51,179 nt of DNA from Bacteroidales bacterium (GCA_018334675.1 JAGXLL010000001.1:1-51179), one strand, 5' to 3'; counted from the stretch's first letter, positions 8,671 through 17,088 are shown. Made by a program: numbers and translations. The notes: generated by a model from the letters alone, not told the origin.

Positions 8671-11274
8671 TTAAAATTCTATGCCAATGAGTAAGACGTC
8701 ATCTATTTGTTTGTTGTTTTTTTTCCACTTCCTGTAGTCGCTGGCGAAGAAACTGCTGAATTGTTCCATGGCCAGTTCCTGGTTAGCCAGGATGTTTTCC
8801 CGTATCTTCTTGGGGGTGTACTTGCGTTTGTTGGGTCCTCCTATCTGGTCGGGCAACCCGTCGGTAAAGAAGAAGATCTTGTCGCCTTCCTTGTATTGGA
8901 TGATATGGTTGACAAAGTCCTTCTCGGGTTTTTTGCGGTGGGGGATACCGCCGATGGCTTTGCGGTTGCCCTTGTATTGAGTGAGCTCACCGTCCCTGAG
9001 CAGGTAGAGGGGGCGGTGGGCGCCTGAATATTGCAGTTCGCCTTTCTTTTTATCGATCCGGCACATGGCGATGTCCATGCCGTCGCGTGCTTCGGCATCG
9101 AACTGATCCTGCTTGAGGGTGCTTCTCACCCCGAAGTGCAGCTTGTCGAGCACCTGGGCGGCGGTGTAGTTTTTGTTGTGATCGACGATGTTGTTGAGCT
9201 GGAAATAACCGATGAAAGAGAGCAGGGCGCCGGGCACACCGTGGCCGGTACAGTCGACGGCTGCAATGAAGATGATGTCCTCGTTCCTGTAGAACCAGGG
9301 GAAGTCGCCACTGACCACATCACGGGGCTCATAGAAGACAAAAGATTTGGGCAGGTGTTCCTGTATGATGGTGGTGTCGGGGAGGATCGACGACTGGATG
9401 CGTTGGGCATAGTTGATGCTCTCAGTGATCTTCTTGTTCTTATCCTGTATCTCCATCTCGATGCGCTTGGCCTCGGTAATGTCGTGGCCGACGAACAGGA
9501 TCGTTTCCAGCTCATTATCGTTGAACTCCGGGATGCTCTTGAAGCTCATGATGCGTTCCCCCAGGTTGGCCGTAGGGATGGTGATTTCTTTGGTCTGGTG
9601 GTTGTTATCGGCTTTGATCTCTTTGATCGATTCATTGAAGAAGGAAGTGAGGGTCTCTTCCATCTGCAGGTCGCGGATGCGGGTGTTGATCAGCTCCTGC
9701 GGATTGAGCCCCAGGTAGTCGGCTGTCACCGGGTTGGCATAGAAGAATTGTCCGCGGGTGTTGAGGCGCAGGATCAGGTCGGGACTGTTCTCACTCAGCG
9801 ACTGCATCTTGCTTTTCATGCGCTCCTCTTTCTCGGCGCGTTTGCGTTCGGTGATGTCGCGTGAGTTGAGTATGATGCCTTTGATGGCCGGGTCCTCGAG
9901 CATGTTGCGGCCGGTAGTCTCCAGGAAGATCTTCTTTCCGTCCTTCTTGATGTAGGTATACTGAAGGCTTTGCGGCTGACCGGGCTCTTCCTTGAGCTTT
10001 TGGAACATTTCCTTAAAAGCGGCTTCCCCTTTGGCCGAGAGCCGGTTCATGTCTTTGCCTTCCATCATCTCGTGCTGGGTGTAGCCCAGTATCCGCTCTA
10101 CGTTGGGGCTCTGGTACTTGAGCTGGATGTCTTCGTCGTATATGGAGATCACCTCCGAGGCGTTTTCGAGCAGGGCCTGCATCCGTTTCTGGGCGTTCTC
10201 CACCTCTTTGACCTGGGCTTCCAGTTTTTTGTTGGATTTCTCCAGCTCATCCTGGGTGGCGCGCATCTCTTCGGCATTCTGGCGCAGCTGCTCTTCGTTC
10301 TCCTTGAGCTCCTGGGTCATTTGCTGTGACTCCTGCAGCAGCCGCTCGGTTTTCTGGTTCATCTTCAGGTTGTAGATGGTACGGGCGATGATCTCCGCCA
10401 ACTCCCGCAGGAAGTTGATGGTCAGCTCCGGTATCTCTTCCTGGAGATCGGCAAATTCAATGACCCCCTGTAATTTTTCATCGGCTATCAGGGGAACGAT
10501 CAACAGGCTTTTGGGTTTCTTCTCACCCAGGATGCCTGAAGTGATGGTGGCATAGTTGTCGGGTATCTCCGTGCGGTAGATGTAATCCATCTCATAGGCA
10601 CATTCCCCAATCAGGCCCTCGCCCATACGGAACTCCTGGTTGACAAACCGTTTTCTGTTATACGCATAAGTGGCCACATTAGAGAGCTTCTGCTGTTCCT
10701 CATCATAGATGTAAAGGGCCCCCTGTATGATGTTGATGTATTTGATCAGCCGGACGATCACGTCATAGGCCAGGTCATCGATGCTGTTGTGGATCCGCAG
10801 GATATCGGCGATCAGGTCCTTTCCTTCGGCAATCCAGTTTCTTTCCTTCTCCCGGCGGTTGCCTTCCAGCAGGTTGTCGCGCATCCGCAGCAGCGACTTG
10901 CCCAACACATCGTTCTCATCCTTGATCTCGAAATGTGCGTCGTATTTGCCTTCCCCGATCTTCTTGGCAAAAATGGCATTGCGGTCGATGTCGAGGTCCC
11001 GCTGCTGTATGATCTCCTCGAATAATTCCACTTCCTTTTCGCGTTTCTGATAGTAATAAAAGATGGTTCCGCCTACGGCCAGGGGAAGGAGGTCTATAAA
11101 CCAATGGATGGGATTGTTGGCATGGATCTCAGCGATGGCAGCAAATCCCACCGTCAGATCGCTGGCCAGCATATCGGTCAGCCAGGCGGCAAAAACCAAT
11201 ATCAAAGAGATGCCAACCCCTGTGAGGATGTCATTTTTAGTAATGGTGATCGAATTATTATTGTCTTGGTCCAT
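8671..11274 (-). CDS. Membrane-anchored GAF-PAS-PAS-SpoIIE (PP2C-type) phosphatase, SiaA-like
   Basis: From the ATG at 11274 the protein has 867 residues. Two membrane segments (about 16-38 and 57-75) are followed by a HAMP-like helix (90-140), a GAF domain (about 150-300), a Glu/Gln-rich coiled coil (305-370), two PAS domains (366-480, 490-605) and a SpoIIE/PP2C catalytic domain (640-867). Metal-binding aspartates are in place: VVSGDF (D657), AVDCTGHG (D674), DGMDIAM, FFTDGL and QIDDVLL. It is inferred to dephosphorylate SiaC in response to signals sensed by GAF/PAS. The open frame reaches 11388, but that would overlap the preceding gene by about 100 bp; the start at 11274 leaves a 16-bp gap and begins just before the first membrane segment. 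Confidence 0.92.
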   Translation of the reverse strand: MDQDNNNSITITKNDILTGVGISLILVFAAWLTDMLASDLTVGFAAIAEIHANNPIHWFIDLLPLAVGGTIFYYYQKREKEVELFEEIIQQRDLDIDRNAIFAKKIGEGKYDAHFEIKDENDVLGKSLLRMRDNLLEGNRREKERNWIAEGKDLIADILRIHNSIDDLAYDVIVRLIKYINIIQGALYIYDEEQQKLSNVATYAYNRKRFVNQEFRMGEGLIGECAYEMDYIYRTEIPDNYATITSGILGEKKPKSLLIVPLIADEKLQGVIEFADLQEEIPELTINFLRELAEIIARTIYNLKMNQKTERLLQESQQMTQELKENEEQLRQNAEEMRATQDELEKSNKKLEAQVKEVENAQKRMQALLENASEVISIYDEDIQLKYQSPNVERILGYTQHEMMEGKDMNRLSAKGEAAFKEMFQKLKEEPGQPQSLQYTYIKKDGKKIFLETTGRNMLEDPAIKGIILNSRDITERKRAEKEERMKSKMQSLSENSPDLILRLNTRGQFFYANPVTADYLGLNPQELINTRIRDLQMEETLTSFFNESIKEIKADNNHQTKEITIPTANLGERIMSFKSIPEFNDNELETILFVGHDITEAKRIEMEIQDKNKKITESINYAQRIQSSILPDTTIIQEHLPKSFVFYEPRDVVSGDFPWFYRNEDIIFIAAVDCTGHGVPGALLSFIGYFQLNNIVDHNKNYTAAQVLDKLHFGVRSTLKQDQFDAEARDGMDIAMCRIDKKKGELQYSGAHRPLYLLRDGELTQYKGNRKAIGGIPHRKKPEKDFVNHIIQYKEGDKIFFFTDGLPDQIGGPNKRKYTPKKIRENILANQELAMEQFSSFFASDYRKWKKNNKQIDDVLLIGIEF

Positions 11275-11290
11275 AATGAAATTTGCGTGG

Positions 11291-12067
11291 TTATAATAAT
11301 TCCGATAGTTTTTTGCCCAATCGTTCCGAGAGTTTGTTGAACAGTTGCTCGGTGTTTCGGTCGAAGGTTTTGAAAGCTGCCAGCTCAATCAGCCCGATGG
11401 TTTTTTCGTCGTGGACCACCGGGGCAAAGAGCAGGCTGTTGGGAGAGCTGCTTCCCAAACCGGAAAGAATGGTCACGTAGTTTTCCGGAATTTTGCTTAG
11501 CCTTAAAACCTTCTGGTTTTTGGCCGTTTGTCCCGGCAGGGCGTGGCCCAGCTCAAAATCAGCGGGCTCCTCTTCCCCGAAATAAGCGAATTTTCCGGCT
11601 ATGGTGAACGCATCGCCCTGTTTTTTCCGCACGTAAAAGAGGCCCTGGACAATATCAAATTCCCTGGCAATATTGCTTAGCAGGGATTCGGTGAACCGGG
11701 TGATGTCCTGCTTCTTGCTGGGCTGCGGTATGAGCTTGTTCTCATATACGTCGGGATCCAGCTGATGGTTATCTTCTTCTTGCTCAGCGGACTCGCTGTC
11801 CGCCTCGGCCTGGTAAGTCTCCTCGCCGAGCTCCGCAACCGATTTTTGGAGGTAATCATTGGAGGTGATCTTCTCTGCGGTCATCTTCATGATCTGCAAC
11901 AGGTTGAGCAGGCTGAGCCCCACGATGCCAAGCAGAAGCAGGTACAGGCCTGCGGAGCCCCCGGCTTCACCCTGGTTTTGCACGACTCCGATGAGGATGA
12001 AAGAAAAAACAAGAATCCCTATGAATGAGGAGAAAGCCAGTATCTTCGTCGTTTGTTTTGATTTCAT
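11291..12067 (-). CDS. Membrane-anchored GAF-domain protein
   Basis: The 258-residue product has two N-terminal membrane segments (about 8-27 and 38-58), an acidic linker (90-110, rich in E and D) and a GAF-like domain over residues 120-258. The segment NYVTILSGLGSSSPNSLLFAPVV closely parallels NYATITSGILGEKKPKSLLIVPL in the phosphatase encoded just downstream, so the two GAF domains are related. No enzymatic domain is present, so it is inferred to be a sensor or a regulator of that phosphatase. It starts 8 bp after cheB and ends 16 bp before the phosphatase start. Confidence 0.82.
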   Translation of the reverse strand: MKSKQTTKILAFSSFIGILVFSFILIGVVQNQGEAGGSAGLYLLLLGIVGLSLLNLLQIMKMTAEKITSNDYLQKSVAELGEETYQAEADSESAEQEEDNHQLDPDVYENKLIPQPSKKQDITRFTESLLSNIAREFDIVQGLFYVRKKQGDAFTIAGKFAYFGEEEPADFELGHALPGQTAKNQKVLRLSKIPENYVTILSGLGSSSPNSLLFAPVVHDEKTIGLIELAAFKTFDRNTEQLFNKLSERLGKKLSELL

Positions 12068-12075
12068 TGAATCGG

Positions 12076-12633
12076 CTACTTTATTTTGAGTAAATAATCA
12101 ATTATCTGCTGTGTATTGAAGACATGGTCGGTTTGTGTCATCCTGAGGGCCGTCTCGGTCATGGTGGTCACCTCGCAGTCCCTGGGGTCCTGAACGATGA
12201 CGGTGCCTCCGGCCTCCTGGATCTTCTTCAGTCCCCAGGCTCCGTCTTTGTTGGCACCGGAAAGGATGATGCCAAGCAGGTTCCTGTGATAGGTTTGTGC
12301 GGCCGTCTCAAAGGAGAGGTCGATGGAAGGGCGGGAATGATTGACCGCTTCCTCAGTGGACAAGGCGATTTTCTTGTTCAGCTCAATGTACATGTGGTAG
12401 TTGGAAGGGGCCAGGTAAGCTGTGCCTGGCTTGATCGACTCTTTGTCATAGGGTTCGACCACCGGTATGTTCGATTTGATGGAGAGGGCTTCCACAAATC
12501 CGGAACGAACATGCTTGAGCCTATGCAGGTTCAGCAGGATGGGAACGGGAAAATTTTTGGGCAGGGCACTCAGCATGCGCGTGATCACCCTGAAGCTTCC
12601 CGCCGACCCCCCTATGATTACAGCCTTATGCAT
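12076..12633 (-). CDS. cheB: Stand-alone CheB-type protein-glutamate methylesterase domain
   Basis: The 185-residue protein is a CheB catalytic domain without a receiver domain. The serine of GGSAGS (S10), the histidine of NLHRLKHVRSGF (H37) and the aspartate of SGANKDGA (D130) match the Ser-His-Asp triad, and the RPSID segment (101-105) is conserved. CheB removes methyl groups from, or deamidates, glutamate/glutamine side chains of chemoreceptors. Here no receptor, CheA, CheW or CheY is encoded nearby, so the substrate is unknown. Its ATG lies directly after the stop of the preceding cheR-like gene with no intervening base, pointing to coupled translation. Confidence 0.92.
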   Translation of the reverse strand: MHKAVIIGGSAGSFRVITRMLSALPKNFPVPILLNLHRLKHVRSGFVEALSIKSNIPVVEPYDKESIKPGTAYLAPSNYHMYIELNKKIALSTEEAVNHSRPSIDLSFETAAQTYHRNLLGIILSGANKDGAWGLKKIQEAGGTVIVQDPRDCEVTTMTETALRMTQTDHVFNTQQIIDYLLKIK

Positions 12634-13464
12634 TTATGAAAACCTTTTTTTGTAGATATTCTCTTTTTCACCTACTAATATATAATCTTTACCTGAATTC
12701 CAATAATCGATCTTCTCGTTCATGCCCACGACCAGATGGCCGCCGGGTACGAGGCTGTTGCAGAACGACTTCAGCAGCCTTTCCTGAAGGATCTGGTTGA
12801 AGTAAAGCATCTGGTTGCGCCACATCATCAGCTTCACACTCCCGGGATGCTTGTCATAATAAGTGTTCTGCAGGGTGATCTCCACGTTTTTCAATAAATC
12901 GGAGGTGATGTATCCCGTTTCCTTTTCTACGGTGTAATAGCTTTCGAGTTCCGCTTCACTGAAGATCCGTTTGAAATTGGCGTGGTTGACCTCCATCTTT
13001 TTGACCTCCAGCTTGCCCTGCCTCAGGTCGTCGAGCCGCATCTGGCTGATGCTTCCCACGACGAACCGGACCTTGTCCAGAAATCCCATCTCATTGAGCA
13101 TGATGGCCATGGAATAGAGCTCTTCACCGGAAGACACCTCCGGAAACCAGATCTTGTATGTACCGGACTCTTTCAGCAGGGAAGGGAAGAAATGCTCCAT
13201 CAGATAACGCCACAAAGAGGGATCGCGAAACAGTTCCGTGGTCTCAATACAAACCTCTTTGAGGAAGAGCTCGAAAAAATCTTTGTCGTTCTCTATCTTG
13301 TCAATCAGTCCCTCGGCATTCTTCAGTCTGTATTTGTTCAGGATATACTCCAGCCGTTTTTTGAAGAAAGTCAGGGCATGGTTCTTAAAGTCAAGGTCGT
13401 GGCTTTCCTTGATGGCCTTGAGTATATTGCGCGTGTCGACAATCCCGATTTCGTATTTGCTCAT
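12634..13464 (-). CDS. CheR-like protein with a degenerate S-adenosylmethionine site
   Basis: This 276-residue protein is a paralogue of the canonical CheR encoded immediately upstream: both share TTELFRDP, the EEL/QEVYSM helix region and the closing FYRKK/YKKRF. The SAM-binding elements are changed here. The glycine-rich GCSTGQE of the partner reads PEVSSGEE (108-115), the acidic ATDLN becomes VGSISQ (136-141), and CRNVIIYF becomes WRNQMLYF (215-222). It may therefore bind SAM weakly or not at all and act as a regulatory partner or scaffold. An unchanged but divergent catalytic role is still possible. It follows the first cheR by 15 bp and abuts cheB. Confidence 0.87.
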   Translation of the reverse strand: MSKYEIGIVDTRNILKAIKESHDLDFKNHALTFFKKRLEYILNKYRLKNAEGLIDKIENDKDFFELFLKEVCIETTELFRDPSLWRYLMEHFFPSLLKESGTYKIWFPEVSSGEELYSMAIMLNEMGFLDKVRFVVGSISQMRLDDLRQGKLEVKKMEVNHANFKRIFSEAELESYYTVEKETGYITSDLLKNVEITLQNTYYDKHPGSVKLMMWRNQMLYFNQILQERLLKSFCNSLVPGGHLVVGMNEKIDYWNSGKDYILVGEKENIYKKRFS

Positions 13465-13479
13465 GAATGGGCCATTGAT

Positions 13480-14322
13480 TTAAAATTTCTTCCGGTAGAA
13501 ATGTCCTTTTCTTTCAAAACGGTTGGCAATGTCGCCCAGCATACTCTCATGCATGCCAAACAGCAGGTAGCCATGACCATACAGGTGTTCGTGCAACATC
13601 TTGAAAACTTTCGACTGCAATTCGTATTTGAAATAAATGATGACATTTCTGCATAGGATCAGGTCAAATTTGGCAAAATAAAAATTTTCTCCTTTCACCA
13701 GGTCATGTTTTCTGAAAATGGGTTTCTCCTTCAGGAAATCGTTGATCAGCAGGCTGTCGTCCGACTTGTTGATCCTGAAATATTTGGAGTAAGATACATC
13801 ATTGTATTCTTCGTAGTTAAATGGGTTTTCCTTGATCACCTTATCAAAATTATCCAGGTAGCCAATGTTGAAGCGGTATTTATATAGGCCTTTTTTCGCT
13901 TCCTTCAGGGCATCCTCGTTCAGGTCGGTGGCAAGTACCTTGGCTTTGTCATACAGCCCCATCTCGCTAAGCAGGATCAGCATCGAATACACCTCTTGTC
14001 CTGTGGAACAGCCCGCATGCCATATATTGATGGTCTTGTTGTTCTTGAGCCGGGGAAGCACCCTGAAGCGTAAATCCTGCCATACCTTGGGATCTCTGAA
14101 CAATTCGGTGGTGTTGACCGTTATATCTTTAACCGTCTTTTCGAGGAACGGACGGTCGTTTTGCAACCGCTTAAGCAACATGGGCAAATCCATGCGGTTG
14201 TCATCGATCACTTTCTGGATCCTTCTCTTCAGACTTTTTTCAGAATATTCACTGAAATCGTATTCTGAATGGTTTTTTATGGTAGAAATAAAATTCTGGA
14301 TCTCTGTATCCGATAATCCCAT
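13480..14322 (-). CDS. cheR: CheR-type protein-glutamate O-methyltransferase, first gene of the operon
   Basis: The 280-residue protein has the usual CheR layout: an N-terminal helical domain (1-75), then a Rossmann methyltransferase domain with GCSTGQE (104-110), ATDLN (131-135), and LCRNVIIYF (223-231). CheR enzymes transfer methyl groups from SAM to glutamates on the coiled coils of receptors. None is encoded in this window, so another target is inferred, perhaps the coiled coil of the phosphatase in the same operon. It is the promoter-proximal gene, divergent from the carbamoyltransferase with 142 bp between them. No convincing promoter core was seen in that gap on this strand. Confidence 0.93.
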   Translation of the reverse strand: MGLSDTEIQNFISTIKNHSEYDFSEYSEKSLKRRIQKVIDDNRMDLPMLLKRLQNDRPFLEKTVKDITVNTTELFRDPKVWQDLRFRVLPRLKNNKTINIWHAGCSTGQEVYSMLILLSEMGLYDKAKVLATDLNEDALKEAKKGLYKYRFNIGYLDNFDKVIKENPFNYEEYNDVSYSKYFRINKSDDSLLINDFLKEKPIFRKHDLVKGENFYFAKFDLILCRNVIIYFKYELQSKVFKMLHEHLYGHGYLLFGMHESMLGDIANRFERKGHFYRKKF

Positions 14323-14464
14323 GCAGCAGTCACACTTAAAAAGTAAAATATTTTTCCCTTACTACGATAAAAAAATTGATAGGTTTTGACTATTTTACTA
14401 CCTCCGGGTACAATGCGGTAAAAGTATTAAAATTTGTTGAAACAGCGAATATTAAGGCCTTAAA

Positions 14465-16117
14465 ATGGATGTTCAGAACAAGACCCTTGCCATTTATGGC
14501 ATTCAGGACACTATGAATCACCGGTATCCAGATTATGTGCACGATCACAACATCACCCTGTATCAGGGCGGCAGGATCCTCAAGCATGCCGCATTGGAGA
14601 GGCTTACCCGCCGGAAGTACGACAGCGCCCTGCCGGCTCATCTTTATGCTCTTCTCAAACAGGAGGATATGTTGGGACGGAAGGACCTCGACCTGGTTTT
14701 TGCCGACAACCCGGTAGGGCGTGCTTTCATCAATAACAGGGGCAACATACGCTTTGAAGCACCCATGAACAGAGGGCTGTCGACCGTACCCGAGGAGGGC
14801 CGCGCTTTTTTTCTGGACCGGCAGATGAAGGCCTGGGTGGTGAACCATGAGCTTGCGCATGTCTATACCAGCCTGCCTTTTTTCGGGCCTTTTAAGGAGA
14901 ACAGCCTGCATGTCCATTTTGACGGGGGTGCCAGCAAAAGCAACTTTTCCGCCTGGCTTTTCCGCGAGGGTAAGCTTTCACTGGTTGAATATCACTGGGA
15001 TCTGGAATACCTTTCCGCTTTGTTCAATGCCAACGCCCTGACCTTTGCCATCATCGGGGCCGGCAAAAAAGATCAGAACAGCATGCCGGGCAGGTTTATG
15101 GGATACGCCTCCTATGGCCAATACAACAAGAAGATAGAGGACTGGCTGAAGGACCATGATTTCTTCAGCGATATATGGGGCAACAAGCAGCATTTTTTTG
15201 AGCAGGTGAGGAAGGATTGGAAGATCCCGCTGAAAAGCTTCAGCCTGGAGAAACCTTTCATACAGGATGTGGCAGCCACCATACAGGGCATCTTCGAGAG
15301 AGACCTGCTCCACAAGCTCCGGCAGCTGAAAAACCAGACACATGCCGTGTATCTGTATTATACAGGTGGTTCTGCCCTGAACATCAAGGCCAACACGAGC
15401 CTGGTTGAAAGTGGTATGTTTAGCAGGGTTTTTATTCCCCCTTCTACCAACGATTCCGGCCTCAGCATTGGTGCCGGAGCCTGCCTGGAATGGCACAAGC
15501 ATGGCAGGATCGAGCGCCATTCCCCGTACCTGAATAACTGGGGGTTGAAGGAGGATGGGATTCATTATTCCCGCGGGGACTTGAAAGGGGTGGCCGAGCT
15601 TCTGGTTAAAGGAAGCGCGGTGGCCGTTTGCAATGGATGGGGAGAGACCGGGCCACGGGCCCTGGGCAACCGAAGCATCCTGGCCAGGGCCGATGACCCC
15701 GAGCTGGCACAATGGGTCAGCATGGAGCTGAAAGGCAGGGAATGGTACCGACCTGTGGCCCCGGTGATGCTTGCACGAAACCTCTCTGCGCTCCTTCCGG
15801 GCGCCGGAGCCGACGAACTCAGCCATTATATGCTGCGTGACTTTAAAGTACCCTATTTGTTGAGCGAACAGATCCATGGCGCCTTGCATGTCGACAATAC
15901 TTCACGCATACAAACACTCAACCGCCGGGGGGATAACCCGTGGCTCTTCGACCTGCTCGAATGGATGGAAGAAGAATATCAGATCCTCGCCCTGTTGAAT
16001 ACCTCCTTTAATGCCCCCGGCAAACCCATCGTGCATACCCATGAAGATGCTATCAGGGAAGCCCGCCAAATGGGCATCGCCCACCTGATCCTCAACGGCC
16101 GGTATAAACGGGTGTGA
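14465..16117 (+). CDS. NodU/TobZ-family carbamoyltransferase
   Basis: The 550-residue protein has the two-domain layout of NodU-type carbamoyltransferases, which use carbamoyl phosphate and ATP to O-carbamoylate a hydroxyl on a sugar or natural product. In the Kae1-like N-terminal domain the HxxxH metal pair is present as HELAH (128-132), followed by HFDGGASKSN. Later segments are YYTGGSALNIKAN, the glycine-rich GLSIGAGACLEW, GETGPRALGNRSILA and, in the C-terminal domain, LNTSFNAPGKPIVHT. No glycosyltransferase or natural-product cluster is next to it, so the acceptor is unknown; a cell-surface glycan is one possibility. It is divergent from the sia/che operon. A bulged hairpin follows the stop. 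Confidence 0.9.
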   Translation: MDVQNKTLAIYGIQDTMNHRYPDYVHDHNITLYQGGRILKHAALERLTRRKYDSALPAHLYALLKQEDMLGRKDLDLVFADNPVGRAFINNRGNIRFEAPMNRGLSTVPEEGRAFFLDRQMKAWVVNHELAHVYTSLPFFGPFKENSLHVHFDGGASKSNFSAWLFREGKLSLVEYHWDLEYLSALFNANALTFAIIGAGKKDQNSMPGRFMGYASYGQYNKKIEDWLKDHDFFSDIWGNKQHFFEQVRKDWKIPLKSFSLEKPFIQDVAATIQGIFERDLLHKLRQLKNQTHAVYLYYTGGSALNIKANTSLVESGMFSRVFIPPSTNDSGLSIGAGACLEWHKHGRIERHSPYLNNWGLKEDGIHYSRGDLKGVAELLVKGSAVAVCNGWGETGPRALGNRSILARADDPELAQWVSMELKGREWYRPVAPVMLARNLSALLPGAGADELSHYMLRDFKVPYLLSEQIHGALHVDNTSRIQTLNRRGDNPWLFDLLEWMEEEYQILALLNTSFNAPGKPIVHTHEDAIREARQMGIAHLILNGRYKRV

Positions 16118-16124
16118 GACAGAG

Positions 16125-16170
16125 AACGCGAGGCCCCACATTCGTCTCTGTGCCGGTTGTGGCTCGCGTT
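16125..16170 (+). terminator. Bulged stem-loop after the carbamoyltransferase gene
   Basis: AACGCGAG (16125-16132) pairs with CTCGCGTT (16163-16170), and CCACA (16136-16140) pairs with TGTGG (16158-16162), leaving a 3-nt bulge and a 17-nt loop. There is no T tract after it, so it may be a processed 3' end, a weak terminator or an attenuator. Confidence 0.4.
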
Positions 16171-16256
16171 TAACTTGGCAATGTGAGCATTAAACATTCT
16201 GCATCCTGTTTTGTTTAATAAGTTGGATTGAATAACCTTTTAAAAACTTTAATAAA

Positions 16257-16643
16257 ATGAAGTACTATACCAATAAAACCGTAGAAGGAAACTTCGACCA
16301 GGTTCTTGATAATGTGGTCGCAGGATTGAAAGAAGAGGGCTTTGGCGTGCTCAGTGATATTGACGTGAAAGCAACTATGAAGGAAAAACTGGATGTCGAT
16401 TTTAAGAATTACCGAATACTCGGAGCATGCAACCCACCTAATGCCCATAAGGCCCTGACCGCAGAGCCGCATATCGGATTGTTGCTGCCCTGCAACCTGG
16501 TGGTGCAGGAAACAGAACCGGGCAAGATCGACGTATCGGCCGTGGATCCCAAAGCATCCATGTCGATCGTGGAAAATCCCGAACTCGATAGTGTAGCCGA
16601 CTTCATCAAGGAAAAGCTGGAGAAGGTGATACACAACTTATAA
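16257..16643 (+). CDS. DUF302-family protein
   Basis: The 128-residue protein matches the DUF302 fold: MKYYTNKTVEGNFDQVLDNV, the central LGACNPPNAHKAL (with one cysteine in a conserved position), then IGLLLPCNLVVQE and a C-terminal helix. The family is of unknown function and is often found near metal or redox stress genes; here it is the first gene of the copper island. It has no signal peptide and is probably cytosolic. The next gene begins 3 bp after its stop, so they are likely co-transcribed. Confidence 0.9.
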   Translation: MKYYTNKTVEGNFDQVLDNVVAGLKEEGFGVLSDIDVKATMKEKLDVDFKNYRILGACNPPNAHKALTAEPHIGLLLPCNLVVQETEPGKIDVSAVDPKASMSIVENPELDSVADFIKEKLEKVIHNL

Positions 16644-16646
16644 ATT

Positions 16647-16862
16647 ATGGAACTCTATCTGAAGCTTATTGTTGTGGCAATTGTACTGGTCGTCATTGTA
16701 ATGGGGGTATTTGGGCTCAAATTTTTCCATGACCGGGGCGCCCGTTTCAATGTGGAGTCAGACCCGGAGAAATACACAAAAATCAAGAAAGATGGGATTT
16801 ATAGCGTCTATTCAGAACAGGATAAGAAGCACGGAAAAAAAGACGACCGGAAAGAAGAATAA
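16647..16862 (+). CDS. Small single-pass membrane protein
   Basis: The 71-residue product has one N-terminal membrane helix (residues 5-25, LKLIVVAIVLVVIVMGVFGL) and a lysine/aspartate-rich cytosolic tail. No family was recognised. It starts 3 bp after the DUF302 gene. Its 3' half overlaps, in a +1 frame, the open frame of the HMA protein that follows, and an A7 run (about 16834-16840) lies shortly before its stop. It may therefore be a separate membrane peptide, or the N-terminal membrane anchor of an HMA protein made by frameshifting, or half of a gene split by a homopolymer error. Confidence 0.65.
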   Translation: MELYLKLIVVAIVLVVIVMGVFGLKFFHDRGARFNVESDPEKYTKIKKDGIYSVYSEQDKKHGKKDDRKEE

Positions 16863-17088
16863 GAAGAAGGTACTGAAGTTTAAAACCGACCTTCAATGTG
16901 GTGGGTGTGTCAGTAAGGTTCAGCCTCACCTCGATGCCATCGGTCTGATCGATTCCTGGGAGGTCAGGCTCGACAATGCGGATAAGCTGATGAAGGTGAG
17001 AACAAACCGTGATGACACCGAAGAAGTGATCCGTCTGGTCCAGGGGGCGCTGGATAAGGAGGGCTATTCCGCCGAACGGATGAATTGA
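16711..17088 (+). CDS. HMA-domain metallochaperone-like protein, start uncertain
   Basis: The recognisable domain runs from about 16861 to the stop: KVLKFKTDLQCGGCVSKV, with the CGGC metal-binding pair, followed by the beta-alpha-beta pattern of heavy-metal-associated domains and the ending GYSAERMN, very like GYTVELMN in the paralogue at 18412. Homologues normally begin with M-K-x-L-K-F-K-T, but no ATG, GTG or TTG lies at that point here (the codons are AAG AAG AAG GTA CTG). The only in-frame ATGs are at 16711 and 16792, inside the gene for the small membrane protein, and the residues they add look like an out-of-frame shadow. The likely role is binding Cu(I) in the cytosol and passing it to CopA. 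Confidence 0.7.
   Translation: MGSNFSMTGAPVSMWSQTRRNTQKSRKMGFIASIQNRIRSTEKKTTGKKNKKKVLKFKTDLQCGGCVSKVQPHLDAIGLIDSWEVRLDNADKLMKVRTNRDDTEEVIRLVQGALDKEGYSAERMN

Noticed and set aside
14323-14464. Promoters in the divergent cheR/carbamoyltransferase gap
   Set aside because: Several AT-rich near matches exist on both strands, but none combines TTTG and TAnnTTTG at proper spacing.
14846-14860. HExxH-like sequence (HELAH) in the carbamoyltransferase
   Set aside because: It is not a metalloprotease site; it is in the place of the HxxxH metal pair of the Kae1-like domain of NodU proteins.
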